From UBA1351 sp964563505 (GTDB lineage: Bacteria > Bacillota > Clostridia > Lachnospirales > Vallitaleaceae): DNA of 64,000 bases. A program made the translations under genes and the position numbers. Positions 15,648 to 24,268 of the stretch are shown here, in pieces. The stretch spans positions 27,904 through 91,903 of the forward strand of contig CAZLXW010000008.1 of NCBI GenBank assembly GCA_964563505.1, given 5' to 3'. Numbering within the stretch: position 1 is the first letter of the stretch; every line of letters starts with the position of its first letter. The notes beneath the pieces are model-generated. The model was not told where the DNA came from. It did not search any database and was given only the letters and a program-made list of their open reading frames with translations.

Positions 15648-16874
15648 ATGGCTACAATTAAACCTTTTAAGGCATTGCGACCGGCAAAAAAATTAGCTCA
15701 ACAGATTGCTGCATTACCTTATGATGTCTATAATCGTCAAGAAGCCAAGGATATTGTGACAAAAAATCCATTGTCTTTTCTTCAAATCGACCGTGGTGAG
15801 ACATTACTTGGTAATCAAATTGGTCTATACGATGATCAAGTTTATGAAATGGCAAAGGCGCGCTTTAATCAAATGATTGATGAAAAGCAATTCATTCAAG
15901 ACGAAACCGAAGCTTTGTATATCTATGAATTAGAACGATTAGGAAAAATTCAACGTGGTATTGTTGGATGTGTATTGGCTAAAGAGTATATATCCGGTAC
16001 TATTAAAAAACATGAAAATACACGTGAAGTTAAGGAAGATGATCGTATACGACATATTGATGCACTAAAAGCACATACTGGACCGATTTTTTTGACCTAC
16101 AAGAACACAAAAAATATGCAAGAAGTTTTTGAAGAGGTGCTTGCTAGGGCTAAGGTGATTTTTGAATTTACCGGTGATGATGAGGTTCGACACAAAGGCT
16201 ATGTTATTAAAAATATAAAGGATATAGAAAAGATACAAGAAAAAGTTCAAAAAATGAACGGTTTATATATTGCCGATGGACATCATCGTGCAGCTTCTGC
16301 TGCAAAGATAGCTCAGAAGTATCATTTTGAAGGTGAATCCGCTGAATTTTTAGCAGTGGCTTTTCCGGATTCTGAATTAGAGATTTTAGATTATAATCGT
16401 GTAGTTAAGGATTTGAACAACTTATCTAAAGAAGAATTCTTTGAGCGATTAGAAACAAACTTTACCATTCTTTCAAAGTCGAAGGAGCCTTTTGCGCCTA
16501 AAGATAAAGGGACCTTTGGTATGTATTTTGACCATACATGGTATGGTTTGGTTTTTAATGGTGTTGAAAGTCTCGGAGATGATCCGGTAAGACGTTTAGA
16601 TGTTGCCATATTACAAGAGTTTCTATTGCAACCAATTTTAGGAATAGAAGATCCAAGAACGAGTGAACGGATTGATTTTGTAGGAGGCATTCGCGGTCTT
16701 GGTGAACTTGAAAAACGTGTTCATGAGGATATGGCTATTGCTTTCGCGATGAAAGCAACATCAATTCAGGAATTGATTGATGTATCCGATGCGAATCGAT
16801 TAATGCCACCCAAATCTACATGGTTTGAACCCAAGCTCAGAAGTGGTTTGTTTATACATCAAATTGACAAATAA
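15648..16874 (+). CDS. DUF1015 family protein
   Basis: This 408-residue protein of the DUF1015 family begins with IKPFKALRPAKKLAQQIAAL-PYDVYN and carries the family hallmark DGHHRAASA near residues 208-216. The family has no firmly established function. It recurs beside serA in Clostridia, which hints at a role in serine or one-carbon metabolism. AGGAGG lies six bases before the ATG. It ends the serC-serA operon, since a strong terminator starts directly after its stop codon. The conserved His pair suggests a nucleotide- or phosphate-handling enzyme, but that is speculation. Confidence 0.85.
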   Translation: MATIKPFKALRPAKKLAQQIAALPYDVYNRQEAKDIVTKNPLSFLQIDRGETLLGNQIGLYDDQVYEMAKARFNQMIDEKQFIQDETEALYIYELERLGKIQRGIVGCVLAKEYISGTIKKHENTREVKEDDRIRHIDALKAHTGPIFLTYKNTKNMQEVFEEVLARAKVIFEFTGDDEVRHKGYVIKNIKDIEKIQEKVQKMNGLYIADGHHRAASAAKIAQKYHFEGESAEFLAVAFPDSELEILDYNRVVKDLNNLSKEEFFERLETNFTILSKSKEPFAPKDKGTFGMYFDHTWYGLVFNGVESLGDDPVRRLDVAILQEFLLQPILGIEDPRTSERIDFVGGIRGLGELEKRVHEDMAIAFAMKATSIQELIDVSDANRLMPPKSTWFEPKLRSGLFIHQIDK

Positions 16875-16910
16875 ACAAAATCTCAGGTCATAAAACCTGA
16901 GATTTTGTTT
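16875..16910 (+). terminator. Terminator of the serine operon
   Basis: A perfect 14-bp stem (ACAAAATCTCAGGT with ACCTGAGATTTTGT) with a 6-base loop, immediately after the DUF1015 stop codon. Confidence 0.9.
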
Positions 16911-16962
16911 TGGTTAAGATACTGAAAAATAATAGGATTTTAATAGATAGACCTTAAGAGTA

Positions 16963-16971
16963 TGATATAAT
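16963..16971 (+). promoter_or_regulatory. hflKC promoter (extended -10)
   Basis: TGA followed by TATAAT (16966-16971), about 40 bases before hflK. No convincing -35 box is seen. Confidence 0.5.
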
Positions 16972-17013
16972 GAACAAAGCATAAAAAGCATATAAATAAA
17001 GGAGGAAAAAAGA

Positions 17014-18039
17014 ATGAGTCAACAATTTTACAATAAAGATGATGACAATGTTGTCGATATTGATATGAAAGCAATGCGTAAGAAAATTTTTACATTTGGA
17101 CCGATTATTATTATTGTACTTATAATCGCATTCGTTTTGTTAAATAGTATATATATGCTAGAAAACAGAGAGAATGCAGTTGTATTACGATTTGGTCGAG
17201 TCAATGAAGTGGTAACCGATCCAGGATTACATTTTAAAGTACCGCTAATAGATCAAGTGGCGAAGGTGGATGTCCGTTCCATTTCTAATATGGAGTACGG
17301 ATTTAGAACTGAAACACCTGGTACAGAAACACAGGTGGCCGGATATTCTGAACACGAGGCAGAGGCACGTATTATTGTAGATGGAGCCAATAATAATGCT
17401 TCTATTGCCTTAATTGAGTTAATTATTCAGTATCGTGTAAGTAACCCGGTGGATTATTTATTTAAGGTGGATGATCCGGAAGGGACATTACGGCTTGCTC
17501 TTGAAGATGTTATTCGTTCAAGTGTTCAGTCATTCACTTTAGATGAAGCAAAAACACAAAAAGAACTCATCGATGCATCTGTGCTTCCTAAATTACAGCA
17601 AAAAATGATTGAGTATGAGTCTGGACTTGAAATTATTCTTGTAGGTACTCAAAATGTTCAGTTTTTAGAAAATGTAGAAGCGGCATATCAACAAAAGGAA
17701 AATGCGAATCAGTATAAAAACGGTAAACGTGAGGATGCGGAAAAATATAATAATACGGTTATTCCACAAGCGCAAGCAGAAGCAACGAAGCTTGTCGAAG
17801 ATGCATATGCCTATCGGGCAGAAGTTGTTGCAGGTGCCAATGCAGGAGTGGCTGAATTTAATGCCTTGTATCGGGAGTATATAAATAATCCGGACATATT
17901 AAAAGAACGTTATTATATTGATTCGATGACGGCTTTTTTAAGTAATAATAAAATTGTTGTTGATGGCACGGCTGAGGGCGAAATCTATAAATTTTACAAC
18001 TTTGATGATGCCGCAATTAAACAGTCGGTGACCAATTAG
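17014..18039 (+). CDS. hflK: HflK-like SPFH protein, modulator of FtsH
   Basis: This 341-residue SPFH/band-7 protein has one N-terminal membrane helix (about 27-48). A prohibitin-type domain follows (ENRENAVVLRFGRVNEVVTDPGLHFKVPL), and then a long coiled coil rich in Ala, Glu and Lys. With HflC it forms a membrane cage around the FtsH protease in other bacteria and moderates its activity. AGGAGG precedes the ATG. It is followed after 14 bases by hflC, giving the standard two-gene operon. ftsH is not in the window. The function is inferred from family and pairing. Confidence 0.88.
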   Translation: MSQQFYNKDDDNVVDIDMKAMRKKIFTFGPIIIIVLIIAFVLLNSIYMLENRENAVVLRFGRVNEVVTDPGLHFKVPLIDQVAKVDVRSISNMEYGFRTETPGTETQVAGYSEHEAEARIIVDGANNNASIALIELIIQYRVSNPVDYLFKVDDPEGTLRLALEDVIRSSVQSFTLDEAKTQKELIDASVLPKLQQKMIEYESGLEIILVGTQNVQFLENVEAAYQQKENANQYKNGKREDAEKYNNTVIPQAQAEATKLVEDAYAYRAEVVAGANAGVAEFNALYREYINNPDILKERYYIDSMTAFLSNNKIVVDGTAEGEIYKFYNFDDAAIKQSVTN

Positions 18040-18053
18040 AAAGGAGGAAAAAT

Positions 18054-19037
18054 ATGAAACGTATAGCAGGAATTGTTTTCGCTGTAGTTATTGTTCTAGG
18101 GCTATTTGCCTTGGTCAATTCATTATATATTGTGCGTGAAGATGAAGTAGCCATTGTTAAGACATTTGGAAAAATTAATAATGTCATTATTGCTTTTGAT
18201 GATGCAGAGGATGTTAATAATAACTTGAAACGTAATAACTATCCAAATATTCGTGTCATTACGGAAAAAGGATTACATTTTAAACGACCTTTTATTGATA
18301 CTGTGGAACGTTATTCAGCAAAATATTTAACTTATACGTCCAATACAGAGTTAATAAACACCAATGATGAACGACGTATTGAGATTGAAATGTATGCCCA
18401 ATATCGGGTTCTTGATCCGGTTGTATTTGGATTAGCGGTGGGAAATAAAGTCGAAGCGAATAAGCGTATGGACGAATATGTTTATAAAACAGTTATTAAT
18501 TCAGCCAATACACTGAAGTTTGATGAATTCTTTTATCAAAATACATTATCCGAATTATTGGATTCGAAAAAAGATGCATTAAATGAACAATTGGTGGCAG
18601 AGTATGGGCTGTTTGTAACGGACATTGGTATTAATCGGAAGAATTTCCCACAATCTAATGTGTCCAATATTGAAGAAAAGATGGCAAAAGAAATTGAAAA
18701 AGAATCGGAAAAATTGATTGCTGAAGGTGATAGTGAATATATTAAAGCCCAATCAATAACCGATCGTCAACGTGCTGAGATTGTAAGTAAAGCAGTTGAA
18801 AATGCTGCCATAATAAAAGCAGATGCGGATGCAGAATCTATTCGTATTTATCAAGAATCTTTACAAAAAGATTTAGAATTTTTCCAATTTATTAAACGTA
18901 TGGAGATATACGAGAACATTCAAGGCAGCACAATTTTCTTGGACAATGACAATGCCATTTTTAATTTTATTGGTGGATATCCAGCTGGAATGCAGCCGGT
19001 GGTATCAGATGTTGAAGAATTAGAAACAATTGAATAA
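18054..19037 (+). CDS. hflC: HflC-like SPFH protein, partner of HflK
   Basis: This 327-residue SPFH/band-7 protein has a membrane helix at residues 4-22, then EDEVAIVKTFGKINNVI and the KGLHFKRPFIDTV segment shared with HflC. A coiled-coil region (about 215-280) follows. It has an insert rich in Asp and Asn between the two halves of the SPFH start (DDAEDVNNNLKRNN), also seen in clostridial HflC. AAAGGAGG lies six bases before the ATG. It acts with HflK in the cytoplasmic membrane to control FtsH. A strong terminator follows its stop. Confidence 0.88.
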   Translation: MKRIAGIVFAVVIVLGLFALVNSLYIVREDEVAIVKTFGKINNVIIAFDDAEDVNNNLKRNNYPNIRVITEKGLHFKRPFIDTVERYSAKYLTYTSNTELINTNDERRIEIEMYAQYRVLDPVVFGLAVGNKVEANKRMDEYVYKTVINSANTLKFDEFFYQNTLSELLDSKKDALNEQLVAEYGLFVTDIGINRKNFPQSNVSNIEEKMAKEIEKESEKLIAEGDSEYIKAQSITDRQRAEIVSKAVENAAIIKADADAESIRIYQESLQKDLEFFQFIKRMEIYENIQGSTIFLDNDNAIFNFIGGYPAGMQPVVSDVEELETIE

Positions 19038-19062
19038 GTAGGAATTTCCTATAGCAGCAAAT

Positions 19063-19101
19063 AAAAAGATGCTTTTAATAATTATTAAAAGCATCTTTTT
19101 T
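19063..19101 (+). terminator. Terminator of hflKC
   Basis: A perfect 38-base palindrome with arms AAAAAGATGC ... GCATCTTTTT and an AT-rich centre. It ends in six T residues on the plus strand and is symmetric, so it can work in both directions. Confidence 0.85.
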
Positions 19102-19186
19102 AGTTCTTCATTGCTATTTTATAAAATTAGGGATAAAATATATATTAGATAATTATTTAACTTGATTTGACCTAAGGAGGGGCATT

Positions 19187-21373
19187 ATGAAATCATACAT
19201 AAATTCAGAAGAATTATATAGTATAACTGAATCAACCCATCAAAATCCGCATCATTTTCTAGGAATGCATGAATTACCGGACCACAGTATATATATCAAT
19301 GCTTATCAACCATATACAAAAAAAATTGAAGTGATTGAGTTAGATACAAATGACATATATCCGATGGTTTCTGTTGAAAATACGGGGGTATTTACATTAG
19401 AACTTAAGAAAAAAATTAATTACAAATTTAAATACACCAATTTTGAAGGTGTCAGTTGGGAAAATTATGATCCATATTCATTTGAACCAACGATTTCAGA
19501 GCTTGACATGTATTTATTCGGTCAAGGAACTCACTATGAGATATATAATAAACTCGGCGCCCATAAAGTTACGGTCGATGGAATAGAAGGTGTTTCATTT
19601 GCGGTTTGGGCACCCAATGCTTCCAGGGTGAGTGTAATTGGTCATTTTTGTGGCTGGGATGGCAGAATTTATCCCATGCGTTTACTGGGTAATTCGGGAA
19701 TTTACGAACTTTTTATTCCGGGACTGAAGGCAGAAGAAATATATAAATTTGAAATAAAATCTCGCGAAGGTATGATCTTAGAAAAGTCGGACCCATATGC
19801 TTCATATGCCGAAATGCGACCGGGAACCGCATCTATTGTTTGGGATACGTCTTCCTATGAATGGCAAGATTCTGCTTGGCAAAGTCAACAAGTGAAAAAT
19901 GACACACTAAAAAAACCAATGGCAATATATGAACTACATTTAGGCTCATGGAAGCGAAATGATAGTGAGCATGGATTTATAAACTATCGAGATTTAGCCC
20001 ACGACCTCGTTGATTATCTAGAAGAAATGAACTATACCCATATTGAATTAATGCCTGTGTTAGAACATCCATTTGATGGTTCATGGGGATATCAAGTCAC
20101 TGGATATTATGCCCCAACATCACGTTTTGGAACTCCAGATGATTTTATGTACTTTGTCGATTACTTACATCAACATAATATCGGCGTTTTATTAGATTGG
20201 GTTCCTGCTCATTTTCCCAAGGATTCCCATGGCTTACGACGTTTTGATGGTTCGGCCCTTTATGAGCATGATGATGCGCGTAAAGGTGAACACCCACATT
20301 GGGGAACGATGATTTTTAACTATGGACGTAGTGAAGTCAAGAACTTTTTAATAGGAAACGCTTTGTTTTGGGTTGAAAAGTATCATATTGATGGTCTTCG
20401 TGTTGATGCAGTTGCATCCATGCTTTATTTAGACTATGGAAAAGAAGCAGGTCAGTGGATTCCCAATCCTCATGGTGGACGGGAAAATATTGAGGCGGTC
20501 GAGTTTTTCAAACATATGAATTCAGTGATATATGGCCGTAATCCAGGTGTTATAATGATTGCGGAAGAATCAACAGCTTGGCCAGGCGTATCTCGTCCGA
20601 CCAATATAGGTGGACTAGGATTTGGATTAAAATGGAATATGGGATGGATGAACGATTTTTTGCGATATGCATCTAAAGATCCAATTCATAAACAATACCA
20701 TCATAATGATTTAACCTTTAGTTTAGTTTATGCATTTACTGAAAATTTTATACTTGTTTTGTCACATGATGAAGTTGTTCATGGTAAAGGTTCCATGATC
20801 AATAAGATGCCTGGAGATTATTGGCAAAAATTTGCAAATTTACGATGCTCTTATGGATTTATGTACGGTCATCCTGGTAAAAAATTATTGTTTATGGGAT
20901 GTGATTTTGCTCAATTCGATGAGTGGAGTGAAGCAAAAAGTTTAGACTGGAACCTTTTAGAATTTGATAAACATCGTGAAATGAAAACATTTGTCTCTGA
21001 TTTAAATAAAACATATCGTGATGAAAAAGCGCTTTGGGAAGATGACTTTACCAATCGAGGATTTGAATGGATTAATTGCACAGATGCCTTAGAAAGTATC
21101 GTATCCTTTGTACGAAAAGATGAAAAAGATGAAGAGCATATCATAGTGGTTAGTAATTTTACACCGGTTCCTAAATATATGCATCGTATTGGCGTTCCGC
21201 GTGCAGGCTCTTATCAAGAAATACTTAATTCGGATCATCAAAAATATGGAGGAAGTGGCGTGCTAAATGAAGGTGTTTTGAAGACGCAGTCAATTGCTTG
21301 GGATCATAAGCCAAACTGTCTAGATATTAAAGTGCCACCACTTGGAACGATTTTCTTGAAGTATATTAAGTAA
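19187..21373 (+). CDS. glgB: 1,4-alpha-glucan branching enzyme
   Basis: This 728-residue GH13 enzyme forms alpha-1,6 branches in glycogen. It begins HQNPHHFLGMHE like the family N-domain. A CBM48 module (about 120-215, GVSFAVWAPNASRVSVIGHFCGWDG-type) follows, then the catalytic barrel. The nucleophile is D407 in GLRVDAVASM, the general acid E460 in AEES, and the third acid lies in LSHDEVVHGKGSM. AAGGAGGGG lies five bases before the ATG. It is monocistronic here; no other glycogen gene is in the window, so the rest of the pathway is elsewhere. Confidence 0.95.
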   Translation: MKSYINSEELYSITESTHQNPHHFLGMHELPDHSIYINAYQPYTKKIEVIELDTNDIYPMVSVENTGVFTLELKKKINYKFKYTNFEGVSWENYDPYSFEPTISELDMYLFGQGTHYEIYNKLGAHKVTVDGIEGVSFAVWAPNASRVSVIGHFCGWDGRIYPMRLLGNSGIYELFIPGLKAEEIYKFEIKSREGMILEKSDPYASYAEMRPGTASIVWDTSSYEWQDSAWQSQQVKNDTLKKPMAIYELHLGSWKRNDSEHGFINYRDLAHDLVDYLEEMNYTHIELMPVLEHPFDGSWGYQVTGYYAPTSRFGTPDDFMYFVDYLHQHNIGVLLDWVPAHFPKDSHGLRRFDGSALYEHDDARKGEHPHWGTMIFNYGRSEVKNFLIGNALFWVEKYHIDGLRVDAVASMLYLDYGKEAGQWIPNPHGGRENIEAVEFFKHMNSVIYGRNPGVIMIAEESTAWPGVSRPTNIGGLGFGLKWNMGWMNDFLRYASKDPIHKQYHHNDLTFSLVYAFTENFILVLSHDEVVHGKGSMINKMPGDYWQKFANLRCSYGFMYGHPGKKLLFMGCDFAQFDEWSEAKSLDWNLLEFDKHREMKTFVSDLNKTYRDEKALWEDDFTNRGFEWINCTDALESIVSFVRKDEKDEEHIIVVSNFTPVPKYMHRIGVPRAGSYQEILNSDHQKYGGSGVLNEGVLKTQSIAWDHKPNCLDIKVPPLGTIFLKYIK

Positions 21374-21384
21374 GAAGAATATTC

Positions 21385-21445
21385 ATAGCATAAAAAAAGA
21401 GCAATCACATCGATAATTAATGTGTTGCTCTTTTTTTTATGCTAT
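21385..21445. terminator. Bidirectional terminator between glgB and argH
   Basis: ATAGCATAAAAAAAGAGCAA pairs with the reverse complement at 21426-21445, continued by CACAT/ATGTG with one bulged T. T runs lie on both strands. The right arm includes the argH stop codon (21437-21439), so the end of argH is part of the hairpin. Confidence 0.88.
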
Positions 21446-22825
21446 AGTTGCATTTTTTTCTAAATAGGCTTTAGCAAGTTGGTTGACGGTTTCCATTTGC
21501 TCTTTGGCCGGTCCACCAATGACTTGTCGTTTATTGACACATGTATCTAGAGAAATTGCTTCAAAAACATCTTCAGTAAAGAGGGGTGAAAGTTTTTGAT
21601 ACTCATCAAGTGAAAGCTCGCTTAGATTAGTGTTATTGTTCACACAATACAAAACTAATTTTCCTAGAACTTCGTGGGCATCTCTAAAAGGCAATCCTTT
21701 TTTTACAAGATAATCAGCAGCATCTGTTGCATTAGTAAAACCACCTTCAGCACCTGATCGCATAACTTCTTTGCGGACAGTCATGGTGTCGAGTAATTTT
21801 GTAAAAATAGGTATACACATTTTAAGAGTATCAATTGCGTCAAAAGTTACTTCTTTGTCTTCCTGTGTATCTTTATTATAAGCAAGAGGGAGCCCTTTCA
21901 TTGTTGTTAATAAAGACATTAAATCCCCATATACACGACCGGTCTTTCCGCGAATAAGCTCTGGAATATCTGGGTTTTTCTTTTGTGGCATGATTGAACT
22001 TCCAGTACTATAGGCATCATCCAAATCAATAAATCGAAATTCGTGTGAGCACCAAAGGATGATTTCTTCTGAAAAACGCGACAGATGCATCATAATCATG
22101 GAGAGCGTATACAAGACATCTAATAAGAAATCTCGATCACTAACGGCATCCATACTGTTTAAACATATCGCGTCAAAACCAAGGAGTTGGGCAGTCATCT
22201 CTCGATTCAGTGGATAGGTTGTTGTAGCAAAGGCACCGGCGCCAAGTGGCGATTGGTTCATTCGATGATAAGTTGTTATCAATCGGTCACGGTCTCGTTT
22301 AAACATCTCGAAATATGCCATTAGATGATGGCTAAATGTTGTGGGTTGGGCCTTTTGAAGATGGGTATAACCCGGCATAATGGTTTCTGTATGTTGACCG
22401 GATAATTTTAAAATAGTTGCTAAGAGTTCAAAAACATCTTGATCAATGGCTACGATTTCTTTTTTTATGTAAAGGCGCATGTCTGTAGCCACTTGATCGT
22501 TACGACTACGTCCGGTATGCATCTTTTTAGCCACTTCACCAATACGTTGAATAAGTAAAGACTCGATATTCATGTGAATATCTTCGGCACTAATATCAAA
22601 GGTTACTTCATTTTGTTCTATGGCAACTTCTAGATCTTTGAGACCAGATATAATCATATCGCGTTCATTGTTTGTGAGAATATCCGCAGTAGCAAGCATT
22701 GTAACGTGAGCGATACTACCTTCAATATCTTCTTTATACAATCGTTGGTCAAAGCGTATTGATGAATTAAAATCATCAACAATCACATCGGTATTTTTGG
22801 AGAAACGTCCTCCCCATAATTTCAT
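21437..22825 (-). CDS. argH: Argininosuccinate lyase
   Basis: This 462-residue enzyme of the fumarase/aspartase superfamily splits argininosuccinate into arginine and fumarate, the last step of arginine synthesis. It starts KLWGGRFSK. It carries the superfamily signature GSSIMPQKKNPD with the flexible catalytic serine loop, and TGRSRNDQVATD. The length fits the family. A GGTGA site precedes the ATG. It follows argG after nine bases on the minus strand, so the pair forms an argGH operon. Confidence 0.96.
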   Translation of the reverse strand: MKLWGGRFSKNTDVIVDDFNSSIRFDQRLYKEDIEGSIAHVTMLATADILTNNERDMIISGLKDLEVAIEQNEVTFDISAEDIHMNIESLLIQRIGEVAKKMHTGRSRNDQVATDMRLYIKKEIVAIDQDVFELLATILKLSGQHTETIMPGYTHLQKAQPTTFSHHLMAYFEMFKRDRDRLITTYHRMNQSPLGAGAFATTTYPLNREMTAQLLGFDAICLNSMDAVSDRDFLLDVLYTLSMIMMHLSRFSEEIILWCSHEFRFIDLDDAYSTGSSIMPQKKNPDIPELIRGKTGRVYGDLMSLLTTMKGLPLAYNKDTQEDKEVTFDAIDTLKMCIPIFTKLLDTMTVRKEVMRSGAEGGFTNATDAADYLVKKGLPFRDAHEVLGKLVLYCVNNNTNLSELSLDEYQKLSPLFTEDVFEAISLDTCVNKRQVIGGPAKEQMETVNQLAKAYLEKNATIA

Positions 22826-22834
22826 AATGTCACC

Positions 22835-24049
22835 TCAATTATTTTTTTCGTTTAGTTGTTTCATCATTGCACGAACCTTAAGTGGTAAGCCGAAGAGATT
22901 TATAAAGCCTTCAGCATCGTGATGATCATAAAGATCACCGGTTGTAAAGCTAGCAATGTCTTCATTATATAATGAATATGGACTTGTCGCTCCTGCCGGA
23001 ATAATATTTCCTTTGTAAAGTTTTAATTTAACCTGACCGGTTACAGTTTTTTGTGTGTCTGTAACAAAAGCTGTCAAAGCTTCGCGGAGAGGTGTATACC
23101 ATTCGCCCGAGTAGACAAGTTCAGCAAATTTAATAGCCATTTGGTTTTTATATGCAATGGTTTGTTTATCTAAACATAAGTATTCAAGTTCATTGTGTGC
23201 ATAGTAAAGTATAGTTCCACCGGGTGTTTCATATACACCACGTGATTTCATACCAACAACACGGTTTTCAACAATGTCGATGAGACCAACGCCGTTTGCA
23301 CCACCGATTTCATTTAGTTTCTCAATCATGGTAGAAGCCTTCATGGATTCACCGTTTAATTTTTTTGGAACGCCTTGCTCAAAATCAATGGTTAGATAAG
23401 TTGCCTTATCTGGAGCTTGCTCAGGTGTGACCCCCATTTGCAATAACTCAGTATAGTTTGGCTCATTTGCAGGATCTTCAAGATCAAGACCTTCATGGCT
23501 TAAGTGCCATAAGTTACGGTCACGACTGTAACTATCTTTTTTCTTCATTGGCGCTTCAATATTACGTTCTTCGAGATAAGCTAAAGCGTCTTCGCGTGAT
23601 TTTATATCCCAAATTCTCCATGGGGCAATAATTTTTAGTTGAGGTGCAAGTGCTTTTATAGTAAGTTCAAAACGGACTTGATCATTACCTTTTCCGGTAG
23701 CACCGTGACAGATAGCTTCAGCACCTTCCTCTAGAGCAATTTCAACAAGACGCTTAGCGATAACTGGTCTTGCCATAGACGTTCCTAATAAATACTTTCC
23801 TTCATAAATCGCATTTGCCTGTACAGTTGGAACCACAATGTCATCGACAAATTCATCAGTTACATCTTCGATATATAGTTTCGAAGCGCCTGTTTTTAGG
23901 GCGCGTTCTTCTAAGCCTTCAATTTCTTTTCCTTGGCCCACATCAATACATACTGCAATAACTTCATAATCATAGTTTTCTTTTAACCAAGGGATAATTA
24001 CTGTAGTGTCTAATCCTCCGGAATATGCTAATACAACTTTTTTACTCAT
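22835..24049 (-). CDS. argG: Argininosuccinate synthase
   Basis: This 404-residue enzyme condenses citrulline and aspartate at the cost of ATP. The N-terminal PP-loop AYSGGLDTT gives the ATP site, and CHGATGKGNDQVRFE and SRDRNLWHLSHEG are family signatures. AAGGAGG lies before the ATG. It is the first gene of the argGH operon, read from a TTGCAT/TATAAT promoter that is nearly identical to the argJ promoter. ArgR control is the simplest explanation. Confidence 0.96.
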   Translation of the reverse strand: MSKKVVLAYSGGLDTTVIIPWLKENYDYEVIAVCIDVGQGKEIEGLEERALKTGASKLYIEDVTDEFVDDIVVPTVQANAIYEGKYLLGTSMARPVIAKRLVEIALEEGAEAICHGATGKGNDQVRFELTIKALAPQLKIIAPWRIWDIKSREDALAYLEERNIEAPMKKKDSYSRDRNLWHLSHEGLDLEDPANEPNYTELLQMGVTPEQAPDKATYLTIDFEQGVPKKLNGESMKASTMIEKLNEIGGANGVGLIDIVENRVVGMKSRGVYETPGGTILYYAHNELEYLCLDKQTIAYKNQMAIKFAELVYSGEWYTPLREALTAFVTDTQKTVTGQVKLKLYKGNIIPAGATSPYSLYNEDIASFTTGDLYDHHDAEGFINLFGLPLKVRAMMKQLNEKNN

Positions 24050-24082
24050 TTTAAATGCCTCCTTATTTCTTTGTTTTGATTA

Positions 24083-24111
24083 ATTATACATTAATATTAA
24101 TAAATATGCAA
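24083..24111 (-). promoter_or_regulatory. argGH promoter with probable ARG box
   Basis: On the minus strand TTGCAT (24106-24111) and TATAAT (24083-24088) are separated by 17 bases. The spacer reads ATTTATTAATATTAATG, an AT-rich ARG-box-like stretch also found in the argJ promoter. Confidence 0.7.
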
Positions 24112-24128
24112 ATTGTTTTTGCATTTTG

Positions 24129-24267
24129 GTGACAGAGTCACTTTATCCTTTGCTCTAGGAAAGTCCTAATTTAGCTTTCTGCTTTGAAGCATAGCAGAAA
24201 GCGTCAAGGAGCTTTCCCGCCGCGAGTAATCCGCGGAGCGGAACGAGGCGTAGCCTCTTTACTCCTT
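24129..24267. repeat. Cluster of GC-rich hairpins, candidate structured RNA or palindromic repeat element
   Basis: The stretch contains five stems. GTGAC-AGA-GTCAC is at 24129-24141 and TAGGA-AAG-TCCTA at 24156-24168. A perfect 10-bp stem GCTTTCTGCT/AGCAGAAAGC spans 24174-24202. CCGCG/CGCGG with flanking TTCC/GGAA lies at 24214-24243, and GAGGC-GTA-GCCTC at 24245-24257. AAGGAG (24206-24211) pairs with CTCCTT (24262-24267) and would close the last two into a three-way junction. The part from 24206 is markedly richer in G and C than its surroundings. No T run follows, so it is not an ordinary terminator. It ends one base from the cls stop codon. Confidence 0.6.
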
Positions 24268-24268
24268 A

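Noticed and set aside
24174..24202. 10-bp stem read as the cls terminator
   Set aside because: No T run follows on either strand, and the GC-rich element lies between it and the cls stop, so it is treated as part of that element.
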